From Geobacter sp. UBA5735 (GTDB lineage: Bacteria > Desulfobacterota > Desulfuromonadia > Geobacterales > Geobacteraceae): DNA of 57,220 nt. This document shows, one piece after another, positions 1 to 9,198 of the stretch (its first letter is position 1; every line of letters begins with the position of its first letter). Position numbers and translations under genes: made by a program. The notes beneath the pieces were generated by a model. The model did not search any database. It worked only from the letters and a program-made list of their open reading frames with translations, and was not told where the DNA came from. The stretch lies in the NCBI GenBank assembly GCA_002419385.1, contig DIFZ01000021.1, positions 1 through 57,220 of the forward strand. Reading direction: 5' to 3'.

Positions 1-135
1 GGCGACGGCAGGCCCCTCGGCCTGGGTCACGTCGCCCTGGCGGTCTGGCGCGAGCTGGGCAAGGATGGCCGGGAACTCACCCCCGCTGACCTGGGGGCAC
101 TGGCCGCCTATCTGCCGAAGGAGGGGACATGCTGA
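1..135 (+). CDS. C-terminal end of an eCIS-locus protein (partial)
   Basis: Reading frame 1 is open from the first base to TGA at 133-135 and gives 44 residues ending LAAYLPKEGTC. The start lies outside the window. The family is not recognisable from this tail. The stop overlaps the ATG of the next gene at 129 and the genes after it are eCIS baseplate genes, so it probably belongs to the same operon (inference). Confidence 0.55.
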   Translation, partial: GDGRPLGLGHVALAVWRELGKDGRELTPADLGALAAYLPKEGTC

Positions 136-362
136 CCATCGATCGGTTGCGGTTGCTGTTGCCGCTCCCCCTGCGGGAGAGGGCGGGCGACATCGCCCGC
201 CTGGTGGCGGACGAACTGGCGGCGCTTCCCGTTGCCTCGAGCCTGCACCTGGACCGGCTCGTCGTACCACCAGTCGAGGTGCATCCCCAGGCCGGGGACC
301 GTGAAGTGGCGCGGGCCGTGGCGGCGGCGGTCCATGCCGGGATCCGCAACGAAACGAGGTGA
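129..362 (+). CDS. Small conserved-looking eCIS-locus protein, function unknown
   Basis: This encodes 77 residues rich in Leu, Ala and Arg with no signal peptide or membrane segment. The ATG at 129 overlaps the upstream stop, and its own stop (360-362) lies 3 bases before the ATG of the tube/baseplate adaptor gene. That tight coupling supports a real gene. Contractile-system operons often carry a small accessory or chaperone-like protein at this point, but no family motif is recognisable, so function is open. Confidence 0.6.
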   Translation: MLTIDRLRLLLPLPLRERAGDIARLVADELAALPVASSLHLDRLVVPPVEVHPQAGDREVARAVAAAVHAGIRNETR

Positions 363-365
363 GAG

Positions 366-1004
366 ATGCTCAACACCACCAAGGGAATGCTCATCGAATA
401 CGCACTGTCGATTCCTCCGCTGGTGCTGGCTTTCGAATTCAACCCCCAGTCGCTCACCCGCACCAGGACCATCACCCTGCGGGCCGGCGGCGCTCCGGGC
501 ACCCGGGGGGGGTACGATTTCGCCCTGCCCACCGAAACGGCGAGGGTGGCCCAGGGGGTCACGGTGCAGCCCGAGAGCTTCACCATCGAGATCCTGCTGG
601 ATGCCACGGATAGGATGAACGACGGCGACCCTGTTGCCACCCGGTTCGGCATCGAGCCCGAACTGGACACCCTGCGCACCATGGTGGAGCCCAAGGCCCA
701 GGGGCCGGGCGGGCTCCAGGCGCTTGCGAGCCTGGGCCTGGGCGGCCAGCGGGCGTTCCAGCGCAGCGAGTCAGCCTCGGTGCTCCTGCTGGTCTGGGGC
801 AGCCATATCCTGCCGGTCTTCCTGACCAGCATACGGGTCACCGAAGAAGCCCACCTGCCCTCGCTGGTCCCCTACCGGGCCAGGGCAAGCCTCACCATGC
901 AGGTCATCGAGGGGAACAACCCCTTTTACCAGGTGGAGAAGGTCCGGCAGGTGGTTGGCGCCGCCCTCAATACCGGGAACACGCTGACGGGAGGGATTTT
1001 CTGA
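366..1004 (+). CDS. Contractile injection system tube/baseplate adaptor protein
   Basis: This 212-residue protein begins with a short variable stretch and then FEFNPQSLTRTRT (about residues 23-35), a pattern typical of the CIS tube-protein N-terminal family (Afp7 / gp53-like adaptor). Such proteins connect the inner tube to the baseplate and usually sit just before a LysM protein, as here. It is cytoplasmic during assembly, with no signal peptide. Spacing is 3 bases from the upstream gene and 1 base to the next, so the genes are translationally coupled. Family assignment is fairly firm; the exact position in the particle is inferred from homologous loci. Confidence 0.8.
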   Translation: MLNTTKGMLIEYALSIPPLVLAFEFNPQSLTRTRTITLRAGGAPGTRGGYDFALPTETARVAQGVTVQPESFTIEILLDATDRMNDGDPVATRFGIEPELDTLRTMVEPKAQGPGGLQALASLGLGGQRAFQRSESASVLLLVWGSHILPVFLTSIRVTEEAHLPSLVPYRARASLTMQVIEGNNPFYQVEKVRQVVGAALNTGNTLTGGIF

Positions 1005-1005
1005 C

Positions 1006-1296
1006 ATGTTCCAGAAAGGGAGCCGCTACGAAAAATGCTCGCCGTTCATCCCGGGCTCAGATGGCACCGTGGTCTTCGCGGGCATCCGCCCCCGGTCAAT
1101 CAGCGCTGCCACCGGCGTCGTGGAGCATGTGGTGAAGGCGGGCGACCGGCTCGATCTGCTGGCGCGCCATTACTACAACGACGACCGCCTCTGGTGGCGG
1201 ATCACGGATGCCAATCCCGATTTCCTCTATGCTGGCGACATGGTCCTGGAGGGGATGGAGGGCCGGGTGATCCTTATACCGAAGGCCAAGGAATGA
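1006..1296 (+). CDS. LysM-domain baseplate protein
   Basis: This 96-residue protein has a LysM-like C-terminal half (VVKAGDRLDLLARHYYNDD, then WWRITDANPDF at about residues 60-70). Small LysM proteins at this position in phage tails and eCIS loci are baseplate stabilisers (T4 gp53 / Afp-type) rather than free peptidoglycan binders. The gene follows the adaptor gene after one base and precedes the hub gene by 10 bases. Confidence 0.85.
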   Translation: MFQKGSRYEKCSPFIPGSDGTVVFAGIRPRSISAATGVVEHVVKAGDRLDLLARHYYNDDRLWWRITDANPDFLYAGDMVLEGMEGRVILIPKAKE

Positions 1297-1306
1297 GGGA
1301 CAGAAC

Positions 1307-2452
1307 ATGATCCTGGATTTTCTTGCCGCAAAGCGCCGCGAGCCGGCCGAATGTGTCATCCGCGTGGGAAACTCCGGGGAGGAGATCGCGGACCTCTACC
1401 CCTTCCTCGTGGAGGTTACGGTGGATGCCGGCCGGGCCGAGCCCGCAGTCGCGACCCTCACCTTCGAGAGCCGCCGCGACGGGCAGGGGCGGTGGCTGAT
1501 CCAGGACGACGGGCGGCTCGCGCCGTGGGAGCCTGTCGTTATCGAGGCGGTCTTCGGCAGCGCGACCGAGGAGGTCATGCGGGGATATATCCGGGAGGTC
1601 CGGGCGGACTACCCGGAGGATCCCGGCGCTGCCCGGGTGACGGTGGAATGCCGGGACGATTCCCTGGCGCTGGACCGGGAGCACGTCAGGGAGGTCTGGG
1701 GAGGCGACGCGCCCACCACCGACCAGGTGATTGTGACCACCATCCTGGGCAAGTACGGCCTGGCGCCGGACCAGGACAACGGTGCGGGACTCACCGGTCT
1801 GGTCCTCAACCAGGACGGGACCGACATCGACTTTCTGCGGCGGCGCGCCGAGGCCAACGGCTACGATCTGATCTTCCGCGGCGGGATGGCCTACTTCGGC
1901 CCCCTCCGGCTCGATGCCGAGCCCCAGGCGACGATCATGGTCCATGCCGGGGAGGGCACCAACGCCTTCCGCTTTTCGGTTCGCGACGACGGCCATCAGG
2001 CCGACCGGGTTGCCTTCGACCGGGCCGAGACCCGGGGAAGCGGTACCGTCTCGGAGACGGTCGACCCTGACCTGCCGCTGCTGGGCAACGAGGCTGCAGG
2101 CCTTGCCGGCGGCGGACTGCCCGAGTTCGCCTGGCGAATGAGCCGCCAGGGAGGCATGGACGAAGACGAGTGGCGGGCCCGCGCGGTGCGCCGAGCAAAC
2201 GATCTGTCCCTCAAAGTCAAAGGAGAAGGGGAACTGGACGGCTCGCTCTACGGCCATGTCCTGAGAGCCGGCGAGCCGGTGGGTGTGGATGGCGTGGGGG
2301 AGCGGTACGGCGGCATATGGTTCGTGGACACGGTCAGCCACCGTTTCAGCAACGAGGGGTACCGGCAGAGTTTCACGCTGCTGCGCAATGCCTACGGCGA
2401 CAACCTGGGAAGCGGCGCCGGCGGGGTTCTGGCCGGGGTTCTGGGAGGATAG
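1307..2452 (+). CDS. Phage late control D / VgrG-like baseplate hub protein
   Basis: This 381-residue protein belongs to the late control D family, equivalent to P2 gpD, T4 gp27 or the N-terminal hub part of VgrG. These trimerise at the centre of the baseplate and hold the spike. The C-terminal part carries the typical hub pattern (VGVDGVGERYGGIWFVDTV, then HRFSNEGYRQSF). It stops at TAG 2450-2452 directly against the ATG of the spike gene, so hub and spike are co-translated. Confidence 0.88.
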   Translation: MILDFLAAKRREPAECVIRVGNSGEEIADLYPFLVEVTVDAGRAEPAVATLTFESRRDGQGRWLIQDDGRLAPWEPVVIEAVFGSATEEVMRGYIREVRADYPEDPGAARVTVECRDDSLALDREHVREVWGGDAPTTDQVIVTTILGKYGLAPDQDNGAGLTGLVLNQDGTDIDFLRRRAEANGYDLIFRGGMAYFGPLRLDAEPQATIMVHAGEGTNAFRFSVRDDGHQADRVAFDRAETRGSGTVSETVDPDLPLLGNEAAGLAGGGLPEFAWRMSRQGGMDEDEWRARAVRRANDLSLKVKGEGELDGSLYGHVLRAGEPVGVDGVGERYGGIWFVDTVSHRFSNEGYRQSFTLLRNAYGDNLGSGAGGVLAGVLGG

Positions 2453-3265
2453 ATGGAAGAGCTGCTCCTGCAACTGGCACGGCAGTACAAGGACCGTTAC
2501 TACGGCAAGTACCGGGGGTTTGTGACCGATAATGATGACCCCGATCAGCTGGGGCGGCTGCGCCTCACGGTCCCGTCGGTTCTCGGTTCAGCCCAGACCG
2601 GCTGGGCGCTTCCCAGCCTCCCCTTCGGCGGGATTGCAGACCAGGGGCTGTTTGCGGTCCCCGAGGTAGGCGCCCAGGTCTGGGTGGAGTTCGAAGCAGG
2701 GAACCCGGACCAGCCCATCTGGACCGGGACCTTCTGGCAGGCGTCCGGCGACCCGCCGTCCGAGGCGGCCAAATCCCCTCCCACGTCCCGGGTCTTCAAG
2801 ACGCCCTCGGGCCATACCCTGCAGTTCGACGACGAATCGGGCAAGGAGAAATTCCGCCTCGCCCATCCTGCCGGGACCGAGGTGACCGTGGACGAGAAGG
2901 GGACGGTGGTAATGGCCGACGCCAAGGGAAACACATTGACGCTTGACGCCGATACCGGTCAGGTGGTGCTGGAGGATGCCAACGGCAACACCATTACCAT
3001 GGCGTCCGGCGGCACTACGATCGAGGATGCCAACGGCAACAAGGTGGAGATGGCCGCCTCCGGGATCACCGTGAAGGGGCAGCAGGTGGTGGTGGAAGGG
3101 CAGATGGTGATGCTGGCGGGAACGGGAGGCGAACCGGTCATCAAGGGGCAGAGCTTTCTCACCCTCTTCGCCACCCACGTTCATCCCAGCGCCATGGGTC
3201 CCACCGGGCCGCCCATCCCCCAAGGCGAGATGAGTACGTTATCGATGAAGGTTTTAACAAGTTAG
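2453..3265 (+). CDS. Baseplate spike protein, gpV family
   Basis: This 270-residue protein has an N-terminal OB-fold of the gpV/gp5 type (DNDDPDQLGRLRLTVPS, VPEVGAQVWVEFEAGNPDQP). From about residue 120 it has a run of short beta repeats (GNTLTLD, GNTITMAS, GNKVEMAAS) that would build the trimeric beta-helix needle. It should be the membrane-piercing spike below the hub. The C-terminus ends in a Pro/Gly-rich THVHPSAMGPTG stretch seen in other gpV proteins. No separate PAAR tip gene is visible in the window. Confidence 0.88.
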   Translation: MEELLLQLARQYKDRYYGKYRGFVTDNDDPDQLGRLRLTVPSVLGSAQTGWALPSLPFGGIADQGLFAVPEVGAQVWVEFEAGNPDQPIWTGTFWQASGDPPSEAAKSPPTSRVFKTPSGHTLQFDDESGKEKFRLAHPAGTEVTVDEKGTVVMADAKGNTLTLDADTGQVVLEDANGNTITMASGGTTIEDANGNKVEMAASGITVKGQQVVVEGQMVMLAGTGGEPVIKGQSFLTLFATHVHPSAMGPTGPPIPQGEMSTLSMKVLTS

Positions 3266-3276
3266 GAGGAACGTCT

Positions 3277-3651
3277 ATGAACCGCCTGACCGATCCCCCT
3301 TACCTGTCGTTCCCGCTGCGCATCGGTGAGCACGGGGCCGCGACTGCCGACCGCCGGGCCCACGTGCGGCAGCAGATCGAGCAGGTCCTGTTTACCAACC
3401 CGGGAGAGCGGGTATTCCGCCCCGATTTCGGCGCCGGGCTGAAACAGCTGGTCTTCGAGCCCAACTCGTCGGTCCTCTGGGAGCTGACCCGCAAGCGGAT
3501 CTCCTCGTCCCTGGTGGAGACCCTGCGGGGGGAGGTGGACCCCAGGAGCCTGGAGGTGGAGGTGAAGGGGGTAGGAGAAAAACTCCTGATAACCGTTTCC
3601 TATTCGCTGGCCGCTATCGGCCACTCGGAACGGTACGATTTCCTGGTGTGA
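3277..3651 (+). CDS. GPW/gp25 family baseplate wedge protein
   Basis: This 124-residue protein is of the gp25/gpW family (QQIEQVLFTNPGERVFRPDFG, residues about 31-51). gp25 joins the baseplate wedge to the first sheath ring and nucleates sheath assembly. An AGGAGG ribosome site lies 8 bases before the ATG. The length matches the usual 110-140 residues. Confidence 0.92.
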   Translation: MNRLTDPPYLSFPLRIGEHGAATADRRAHVRQQIEQVLFTNPGERVFRPDFGAGLKQLVFEPNSSVLWELTRKRISSSLVETLRGEVDPRSLEVEVKGVGEKLLITVSYSLAAIGHSERYDFLV

Positions 3652-3655
3652 GACC

Positions 3656-4831
3656 ATGGCAGACAATCCGCAGAGCACACTGACGTTCCAGGGGCGCTGC
3701 CCCGACTGCGCCGAACGCAGGGTGGCGCTTCCTCCGCTCCTGCCCCTGCCGGGGGACGACTTCGACTGGCTGGTGCGTGACTTCGACAGCTTCCGTCGTC
3801 TCATGCTGGAAGAACTTGCAGCCCGCTACCCGGAACGGACCCGCTGGACCCCCGGAGACCTGGAGGTAGTGCTGGTCGAGGCTTTTGCCGCGGTCCTGGA
3901 CCAGCTTTCCGACATGGCCGACCGTGTTGCCAGGGAGGGGTACCTGGAGACTGCCCGGCGTCCCGAATCGGTGCGGCGGCTCCTGTCCCTCATCGGTTAC
4001 GATGCCGCAATCGCGGCCGGACTGGAGGACGATCCGCCCGGCGATCCCGACGGCAAGACCCGGCAGCGGAAACTGGAAGAGCTCTGGCGCCGGAACCCGC
4101 ACCTGCTGGAACCTGCCCGGCGCGAGGGGTCCCGGGCCATTCACACCCAGCGGCGGATGGTCACGGTGAATGACTACTCCATCCGGCTCGCCGACCACCC
4201 TCTGGTGCTCAGGGCATGCGGATGGAGCGCGTGGACCGGATCCTGGCCCACGATCAGGGTGGCCACCATCCTCTGGAACGATCATGCCCTCGACGAGGAG
4301 GGGCTTCCCTATCCGGATGACCTGAAGGAGCGGGTAGAGGCGTTCCATCGGGAGCATCGGCTCTGTGAGCCGGTCTGGGAACCCCGGCCGCCCACCATGC
4401 GGACGCTGCTGCGCCCCCTGCTGGAGGCGTGGCGCATGGCGGGCCAGGAGGTGGTGCTGGAGGATGCCGAGCCGGTGGGGATCAAGATGTTCATTTCCAT
4501 CCGGGTGTGGGAGAATTACTTCCAGTCCGAGGTGCGCAACGCCGTTCTCCAGGCGCTGGGCACGGCGCCTGGCGGCTTTTTCGCGCCGGGGCGGCTCGAC
4601 TTCGGCCAGGACCTCTATGCCAGCGACGTTTTCCAGACCCTCATGTCCCTGGATGGCGTGGAAAACGTTTGTCTCAACCGCTTCAAGCGGTTCGGCGACC
4701 AGTACCCTGACCGGACCGACACGGGCCACATCCCGCTGGAGGGGCTGGAAATCGCCGTGTGCGACAACGATCCGAGCCGCCCTGAACGCGGCTACATCAA
4801 CCTCACCCTGAACGGAGGGCGCCGAGGATGA
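3656..4831 (+). CDS. Putative baseplate assembly protein (J-like), shorter paralogue
   Basis: This 391-residue protein has a CPDC pair near the N-terminus and the motif FDSFRRLMLEELAARYPERT, typical of the baseplate assembly proteins found beside gp25 in eCIS loci (related to T4 gp6 / P2 gpJ). It should form wedge heterodimers with the larger downstream protein. Its TGA (4829-4831) overlaps the next ATG at 4828 as ATGA, consistent with fixed stoichiometry by translational coupling. Confidence 0.8.
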   Translation: MADNPQSTLTFQGRCPDCAERRVALPPLLPLPGDDFDWLVRDFDSFRRLMLEELAARYPERTRWTPGDLEVVLVEAFAAVLDQLSDMADRVAREGYLETARRPESVRRLLSLIGYDAAIAAGLEDDPPGDPDGKTRQRKLEELWRRNPHLLEPARREGSRAIHTQRRMVTVNDYSIRLADHPLVLRACGWSAWTGSWPTIRVATILWNDHALDEEGLPYPDDLKERVEAFHREHRLCEPVWEPRPPTMRTLLRPLLEAWRMAGQEVVLEDAEPVGIKMFISIRVWENYFQSEVRNAVLQALGTAPGGFFAPGRLDFGQDLYASDVFQTLMSLDGVENVCLNRFKRFGDQYPDRTDTGHIPLEGLEIAVCDNDPSRPERGYINLTLNGGRRG

Positions 4832-7653
4832 GCATCGGAACCGACCTGACCCGCTGGAACCGCGCCGGCCTGCGCCGCTTCAGGTACGTGGACGGCACTG
4901 CCGTAACCTTTCTCGAGTTGCTCAGGGCCGAGCTTGCCGAAAAATTTCCGCACTGGCGGGAGATAACCGGCATCCCCGCTACCGAGTCGGAAGGGGAGCG
5001 CCAGCAGCGAATGCTGGAACAGTACCTGGCCTCGCGACGGGATTGGGCCTGGGAGATCGTGCGGGTCCTGGCCCGCTCTTCCCATGTGCTGGCCGAATAC
5101 CTTGACGCCTACGCCAACGAGGGGTTCCTGGGCACCGCCACCCAGTGGGACACGCTCAGGCGGCTGGTGGAAATGATCGATTACCACCCGGCGCCGCCCG
5201 CATCAGCCTCCACCAGGCTGGTCATCGAAGCGAAGGAGGCGGGGACCCTGCCGACGGGCTTCGCTGTGAAGCATACACCCGCCGACGGCAGTGCGCCGGT
5301 CGTTTTCGAGACACTGGAAGAGTTGCAGGCAGACCCGCTCCTGAACGATCTCCGTCCTGCCGACCACGACAGGAACCAGGAGCGTCTCGGCGGACACATC
5401 CTCCTGCTGGAAGGGGAGGTGGCGGATCTCAAAACCGGCGAGCCTCTCGTCCTGGAGGACGAGCAGAACGGCATCCTCCGGGCATACCTCATTGCGGGGA
5501 CCAGGACCGTGGCGGGCAACACCGAAGTGCAGGTCACACCCCGGCTCTCCAACCGGCTGCGGAAGGGGTATACGCTGATCCATGCCAAACCGGTCGAAGG
5601 GCTTGTGCCGAAAGGTCCGGCGGCAAAAGGGGCAGAGGTGGAGCGGGTCCTCCGCCTGACCGGCGAACCGTATGGACTCCTCCCCGGCATGGTGATCCTG
5701 GTCAGTGACGGATCCGGCTGCCGTTACCGCCGCGTCGTCTCGGTGCAGGGAAAACGGCTGGTGCTGGATGCTGCTGTGGGACCCCTGCGGCTGGACACGG
5801 CCTGGGTCGGCTATCCGGTCACTTTCACGGTCAGCGCCCAGGAAGAGCGTCCGATCGATCAGCCCGACGCGGTGATCTATGCCCTCCGGGTGGCCGGGGA
5901 CTGGTCGCGGCTTGCCGGGCTGCGAGTCGCCCATGATACCGTCGACGCCAGGAAGAGAAAGCACCTGCCGTTCTACACCGTGACCGCTGCCCGCTATCAT
6001 CCGGCCGACAGCGGTCACCTGCGCAAAGGCTATACCATCCTGACGGTAGCGTGGCTGAAGAACGACCATTCCTTCCCCCTGGACAATCCCCAGGCCCTGC
6101 TTGCTCCGCTGGTGGGTTCCGGGCCGTGGCGGACCGACAGCTACCTGGAGAAGAAGGACGGCCACTTGCCTGCTGCCATCGTAACCGGCAAACCGAAAAA
6201 AACCACGGCCGGCGACCTGGCTGTGGTGGTGACGGGACAACAGGCAGCCTGGGCGCGCCTCGCATCGGTGAGCGTCGACCTGGAACGGGAAGAGGCAACC
6301 CTGGCTGCGGAAGGGGGATGGACGGACCGGGGGGGCGGCGACTTCTTTCTCGGGGAAACGAAGGTCCATGCCCACTTCAAGGAAGCGCTCCGCATGGTTG
6401 CCTGGCAGGAAAACAGCCTGCCCCTGACGGGAAGCCGCATCCCCCTTGAAACGGCGCCTGCTGCACTGGAGAAGGGACGCGTCGTGGTGGTGGAACGGAC
6501 CGGTGGCCCTGCTGCTTCTTTCTTCACCACCGTTGCCAGGCTTGAGGGGGGCACCCTCGTCATCGCCCGCGACCTGGGGTCGGGGTTCACCCGGGGAAAC
6601 ACCTCCATTGCCGGCAACGTGGTCCTGGCCGGCCACGGCGAGGGCAAGGGGGAAAAGGTCCTGGGCAGCGGCGACGCCACCCGTGCCGGCCAGTCCTTCG
6701 TCCTGGCCGAGGCGGGAGTGTCGTTCGTAGCCGATCCGACGCTGGCTGCCGGGGTGCAGGCTGCCATGGAGCTGTCGGTTGCAGGACGCACGTGGCAGCA
6801 GGTGGAGAGTTTCGCCGACTCCGGCCCGGCTGACAACCACTATACGGTGCGCATTACCGAAGCGGGATATCTGTTGATCACCTTCGGCGACGGGACGAGA
6901 GGGCGGCGCCTCCCCACGGGTGTGAACAACGTGCGAGCCGTGTTCCGCTCGGGAACCGGGCTCGGCGGCAACCTGCCCGCCGGCAGCCTGGAAAAGCCGG
7001 CCCGGCCCCACCGACTGGTGGACAAGGTGCGCCAGCCCCTGCCGGCCACCGGAGGCAACGACCGGGAAGGAGTGGAGTCCCTGCGGGAGAATGCGCCGGC
7101 AACGCTCCTCACCCTGGAGCGGGCGGTCTCCCTGGACGACTTCGCCTGGCTGGCCACGGGACAGAGCAGCGTCTGGCAGGCCCGGGCGTTTTCCCGGCCG
7201 GCCGGGTTGGGCAGAAACGACCGGGTGGAGGTCGTGGTGGTGCCGGCCGGCGGCGGGGAGCTTGGAACCCTTGGCGCGACCCTGACCGATTTCCTCGTTG
7301 CCCACGCCCTGCCTGAGGTGGAGGTGACGGTTCTGCCCTACGAACCGCGCACCTTTTCCCTGGAGGTGCTGCTGACCGTCGAGACAGGCCGCAATCCGGA
7401 CCTGGTGGCGGCCAACGTGAAAGGTGCGTTGCAGCATGCCTTCTCGCTGCGGAAGCGGAAGCTGGGCCAGGACCTGTTCCTGAGTGAAGTGTACCAGGTG
7501 GTCGAAGGGACCGCCGGCGTGGAGCATTCGCTGGCAGTCATAAACGGTGACCGCACAGTGCGGCGGGAGCCGGTCGCGGACCGCCAGGTGCTCACGCTGG
7601 GTCAACTGAGGGTCGCTGTCGAAGAAGAGGTAAAAGGCGGAAACATTCCCTAG
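4828..7653 (+). CDS. Large baseplate assembly protein (J-like, TIGR02243 type)
   Basis: This 941-residue protein is the large partner of the upstream wedge protein. The N-terminal 120 residues resemble the J-like start (LTRWNRAGLRRFRYVDGTAV). The C-terminal 250 residues carry the typical J-family closing domains (LRENAPATLLTLERAVSLDDF, LGQDLFLSEVYQVVEGTAGV). The middle (about 250-620) is beta-rich and probably surface exposed. It should form the baseplate ring. Large antisense reading frames over this gene are GC-driven shadows. Confidence 0.85.
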   Translation: MSIGTDLTRWNRAGLRRFRYVDGTAVTFLELLRAELAEKFPHWREITGIPATESEGERQQRMLEQYLASRRDWAWEIVRVLARSSHVLAEYLDAYANEGFLGTATQWDTLRRLVEMIDYHPAPPASASTRLVIEAKEAGTLPTGFAVKHTPADGSAPVVFETLEELQADPLLNDLRPADHDRNQERLGGHILLLEGEVADLKTGEPLVLEDEQNGILRAYLIAGTRTVAGNTEVQVTPRLSNRLRKGYTLIHAKPVEGLVPKGPAAKGAEVERVLRLTGEPYGLLPGMVILVSDGSGCRYRRVVSVQGKRLVLDAAVGPLRLDTAWVGYPVTFTVSAQEERPIDQPDAVIYALRVAGDWSRLAGLRVAHDTVDARKRKHLPFYTVTAARYHPADSGHLRKGYTILTVAWLKNDHSFPLDNPQALLAPLVGSGPWRTDSYLEKKDGHLPAAIVTGKPKKTTAGDLAVVVTGQQAAWARLASVSVDLEREEATLAAEGGWTDRGGGDFFLGETKVHAHFKEALRMVAWQENSLPLTGSRIPLETAPAALEKGRVVVVERTGGPAASFFTTVARLEGGTLVIARDLGSGFTRGNTSIAGNVVLAGHGEGKGEKVLGSGDATRAGQSFVLAEAGVSFVADPTLAAGVQAAMELSVAGRTWQQVESFADSGPADNHYTVRITEAGYLLITFGDGTRGRRLPTGVNNVRAVFRSGTGLGGNLPAGSLEKPARPHRLVDKVRQPLPATGGNDREGVESLRENAPATLLTLERAVSLDDFAWLATGQSSVWQARAFSRPAGLGRNDRVEVVVVPAGGGELGTLGATLTDFLVAHALPEVEVTVLPYEPRTFSLEVLLTVETGRNPDLVAANVKGALQHAFSLRKRKLGQDLFLSEVYQVVEGTAGVEHSLAVINGDRTVRREPVADRQVLTLGQLRVAVEEEVKGGNIP

Positions 7654-7667
7654 CCCCGGAGACGACC

Positions 7668-9176
7668 ATGGCCGACGACATACCAAAAACCGCCACAGGC
7701 AAACAACTTTACAGCATCCTTCCCGAGGTCTATCGAACCCGCGACAGCAGCGAAGCTGGTGGAGAGGGGGACCTGGCGCGCTACCTGGACGCCTGCGGCG
7801 AACTCCTGGACCGGATCCGTTCCACCCTGGACCAGCGCCTGGCCGACTCCTTTCCGGACAACCCGCCGGAGGGTCGCGCCTGCCAGCCCTGGCTGCTGCC
7901 CTACTTTGCCCAGCTGCTGGACGTGCGCCTGGTCTCACCCGACGAGAGGGGGAGGCGCGACGAGGTGGCCAACGCCGTGGCATGGCGGCAGCGCAAGGGG
8001 ACCCTGACCGCCATCGAGCAGATTGCCGAGGCTGTGGGCCGGATGGAGGTGGAGATCCGGGAGGGCTGGAAAAGGACCGCCGTGACTCCCCGTATGGCTA
8101 TGCCGCTGCTTCCGGCCGGGGCGCTGGGGGAAGATCCCTCGCGTGACGATTTCCGGTATCATCCCCTCTGGGCGGCGCGTCACCCCGATCTTCCCGCGGC
8201 AACGCCCGACCTCCGCTATCCTGCGCGGGCCATGGAGGTTGCCGTGGCCGCGGACGGATTTCCCGCCAATCCCTCTGCCAAGCTCACCACCTTTGCCGGA
8301 AAGCCGACCTGGTGGCGGCAGGTGAACCCCCACGGTGCACCCTGTTTCCCCGGCAGCTTCGACGATGTTTCCCGCCTCACTGCGGATCTGCGCACGCCAG
8401 ACTGGCGGCAGGGGCACAGCCACCCCAAGCGGGTGATCCTCCATGCGCCGCCTCCCTTGGGCTTTTTCGAGCCGGGGCTCTTTCCCGTGCAGGGGGATAC
8501 GCTCATTGACACCAAGAAGGAGCAACTGCTCGAGGACCTGGTCATCGACGGCACCCTGAGGGTCATTGCCGGAAGCGTCTGGCTCAGGCGGTGTGCCGTG
8601 CGCGCCCTCGAGGTCACCGTTCCGGCAGGAACATTGGCAGATCCGGTGGTGACGGCTGAGGAGTGTCTGTTCGGAAAAATGACCGTCCCCGGGCTGGCGC
8701 GATTGGAATGTTGCACGGTGCTTGACGGCCTGGCGTGCGGTCGCCTCCAGACCAGCGACTCCCTGTTCGACGGGATGCTGGCGCTGGCCCCTGCAGCCAG
8801 AGCGAGGCCGCACTGCATCCGTTTTTCCCGGATCCCACCGGGGCTGTCGGCAGTGGGGCTGCTTGCCTTCCGCACGACCACCGAACCGCCGGTCTACTAC
8901 GCCTTCGAGTTCGAAGAAGGGGGAGGGGTGGTGCGCCGCACTGCCCGGTTCGGCGAGCCGGGATGCGCCGTGCTCCATCCTGTTACCGCGGAATCGGTGC
9001 GGTTCGGCGCAGAGGACGGGGGGGAAATGGGTGCGCACCATGGCTGGCGCTACAGCCTGCTCATGGCAGCGGTGCTGGACAAGCTGAAGGAGTTCATCCC
9101 GGTGGGAATGGAAGCGGTCATCGTGCCCGATCTCCGGCTGCACCGCGCCCCGCACCCGCCATGCGAAGAGAAGTGA
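7668..9176 (+). CDS. Phage tail protein, P2 gpI-like
   Basis: This 502-residue protein has a gpI-type N-terminal third (SILPEVYRTRD at about 14, RGRRDEVANAVAWRQRKGTLTA near 90-110), as in P2 gpI and the eCIS tail proteins of TIGR02242 type. It would sit at the baseplate periphery and attach fibres. The C-terminal two thirds has no recognised domain and may be specific to this particle. A GGAGAC site lies just before the ATG. Confidence 0.8.
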   Translation: MADDIPKTATGKQLYSILPEVYRTRDSSEAGGEGDLARYLDACGELLDRIRSTLDQRLADSFPDNPPEGRACQPWLLPYFAQLLDVRLVSPDERGRRDEVANAVAWRQRKGTLTAIEQIAEAVGRMEVEIREGWKRTAVTPRMAMPLLPAGALGEDPSRDDFRYHPLWAARHPDLPAATPDLRYPARAMEVAVAADGFPANPSAKLTTFAGKPTWWRQVNPHGAPCFPGSFDDVSRLTADLRTPDWRQGHSHPKRVILHAPPPLGFFEPGLFPVQGDTLIDTKKEQLLEDLVIDGTLRVIAGSVWLRRCAVRALEVTVPAGTLADPVVTAEECLFGKMTVPGLARLECCTVLDGLACGRLQTSDSLFDGMLALAPAARARPHCIRFSRIPPGLSAVGLLAFRTTTEPPVYYAFEFEEGGGVVRRTARFGEPGCAVLHPVTAESVRFGAEDGGEMGAHHGWRYSLLMAAVLDKLKEFIPVGMEAVIVPDLRLHRAPHPPCEEK

Positions 9177-9198
9177 TTCTTGAACCGAGGGGTAACCC

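Noticed and set aside
5203..7983. 926-residue minus-strand frame over the large baseplate gene
   Set aside because: It is antisense to a clear gene; composition (Arg/Gly/Pro/His-rich) is that of a GC-driven shadow. The same applies to 1274-2473, 7935-9200, 9247-10980 and 39401-41329.
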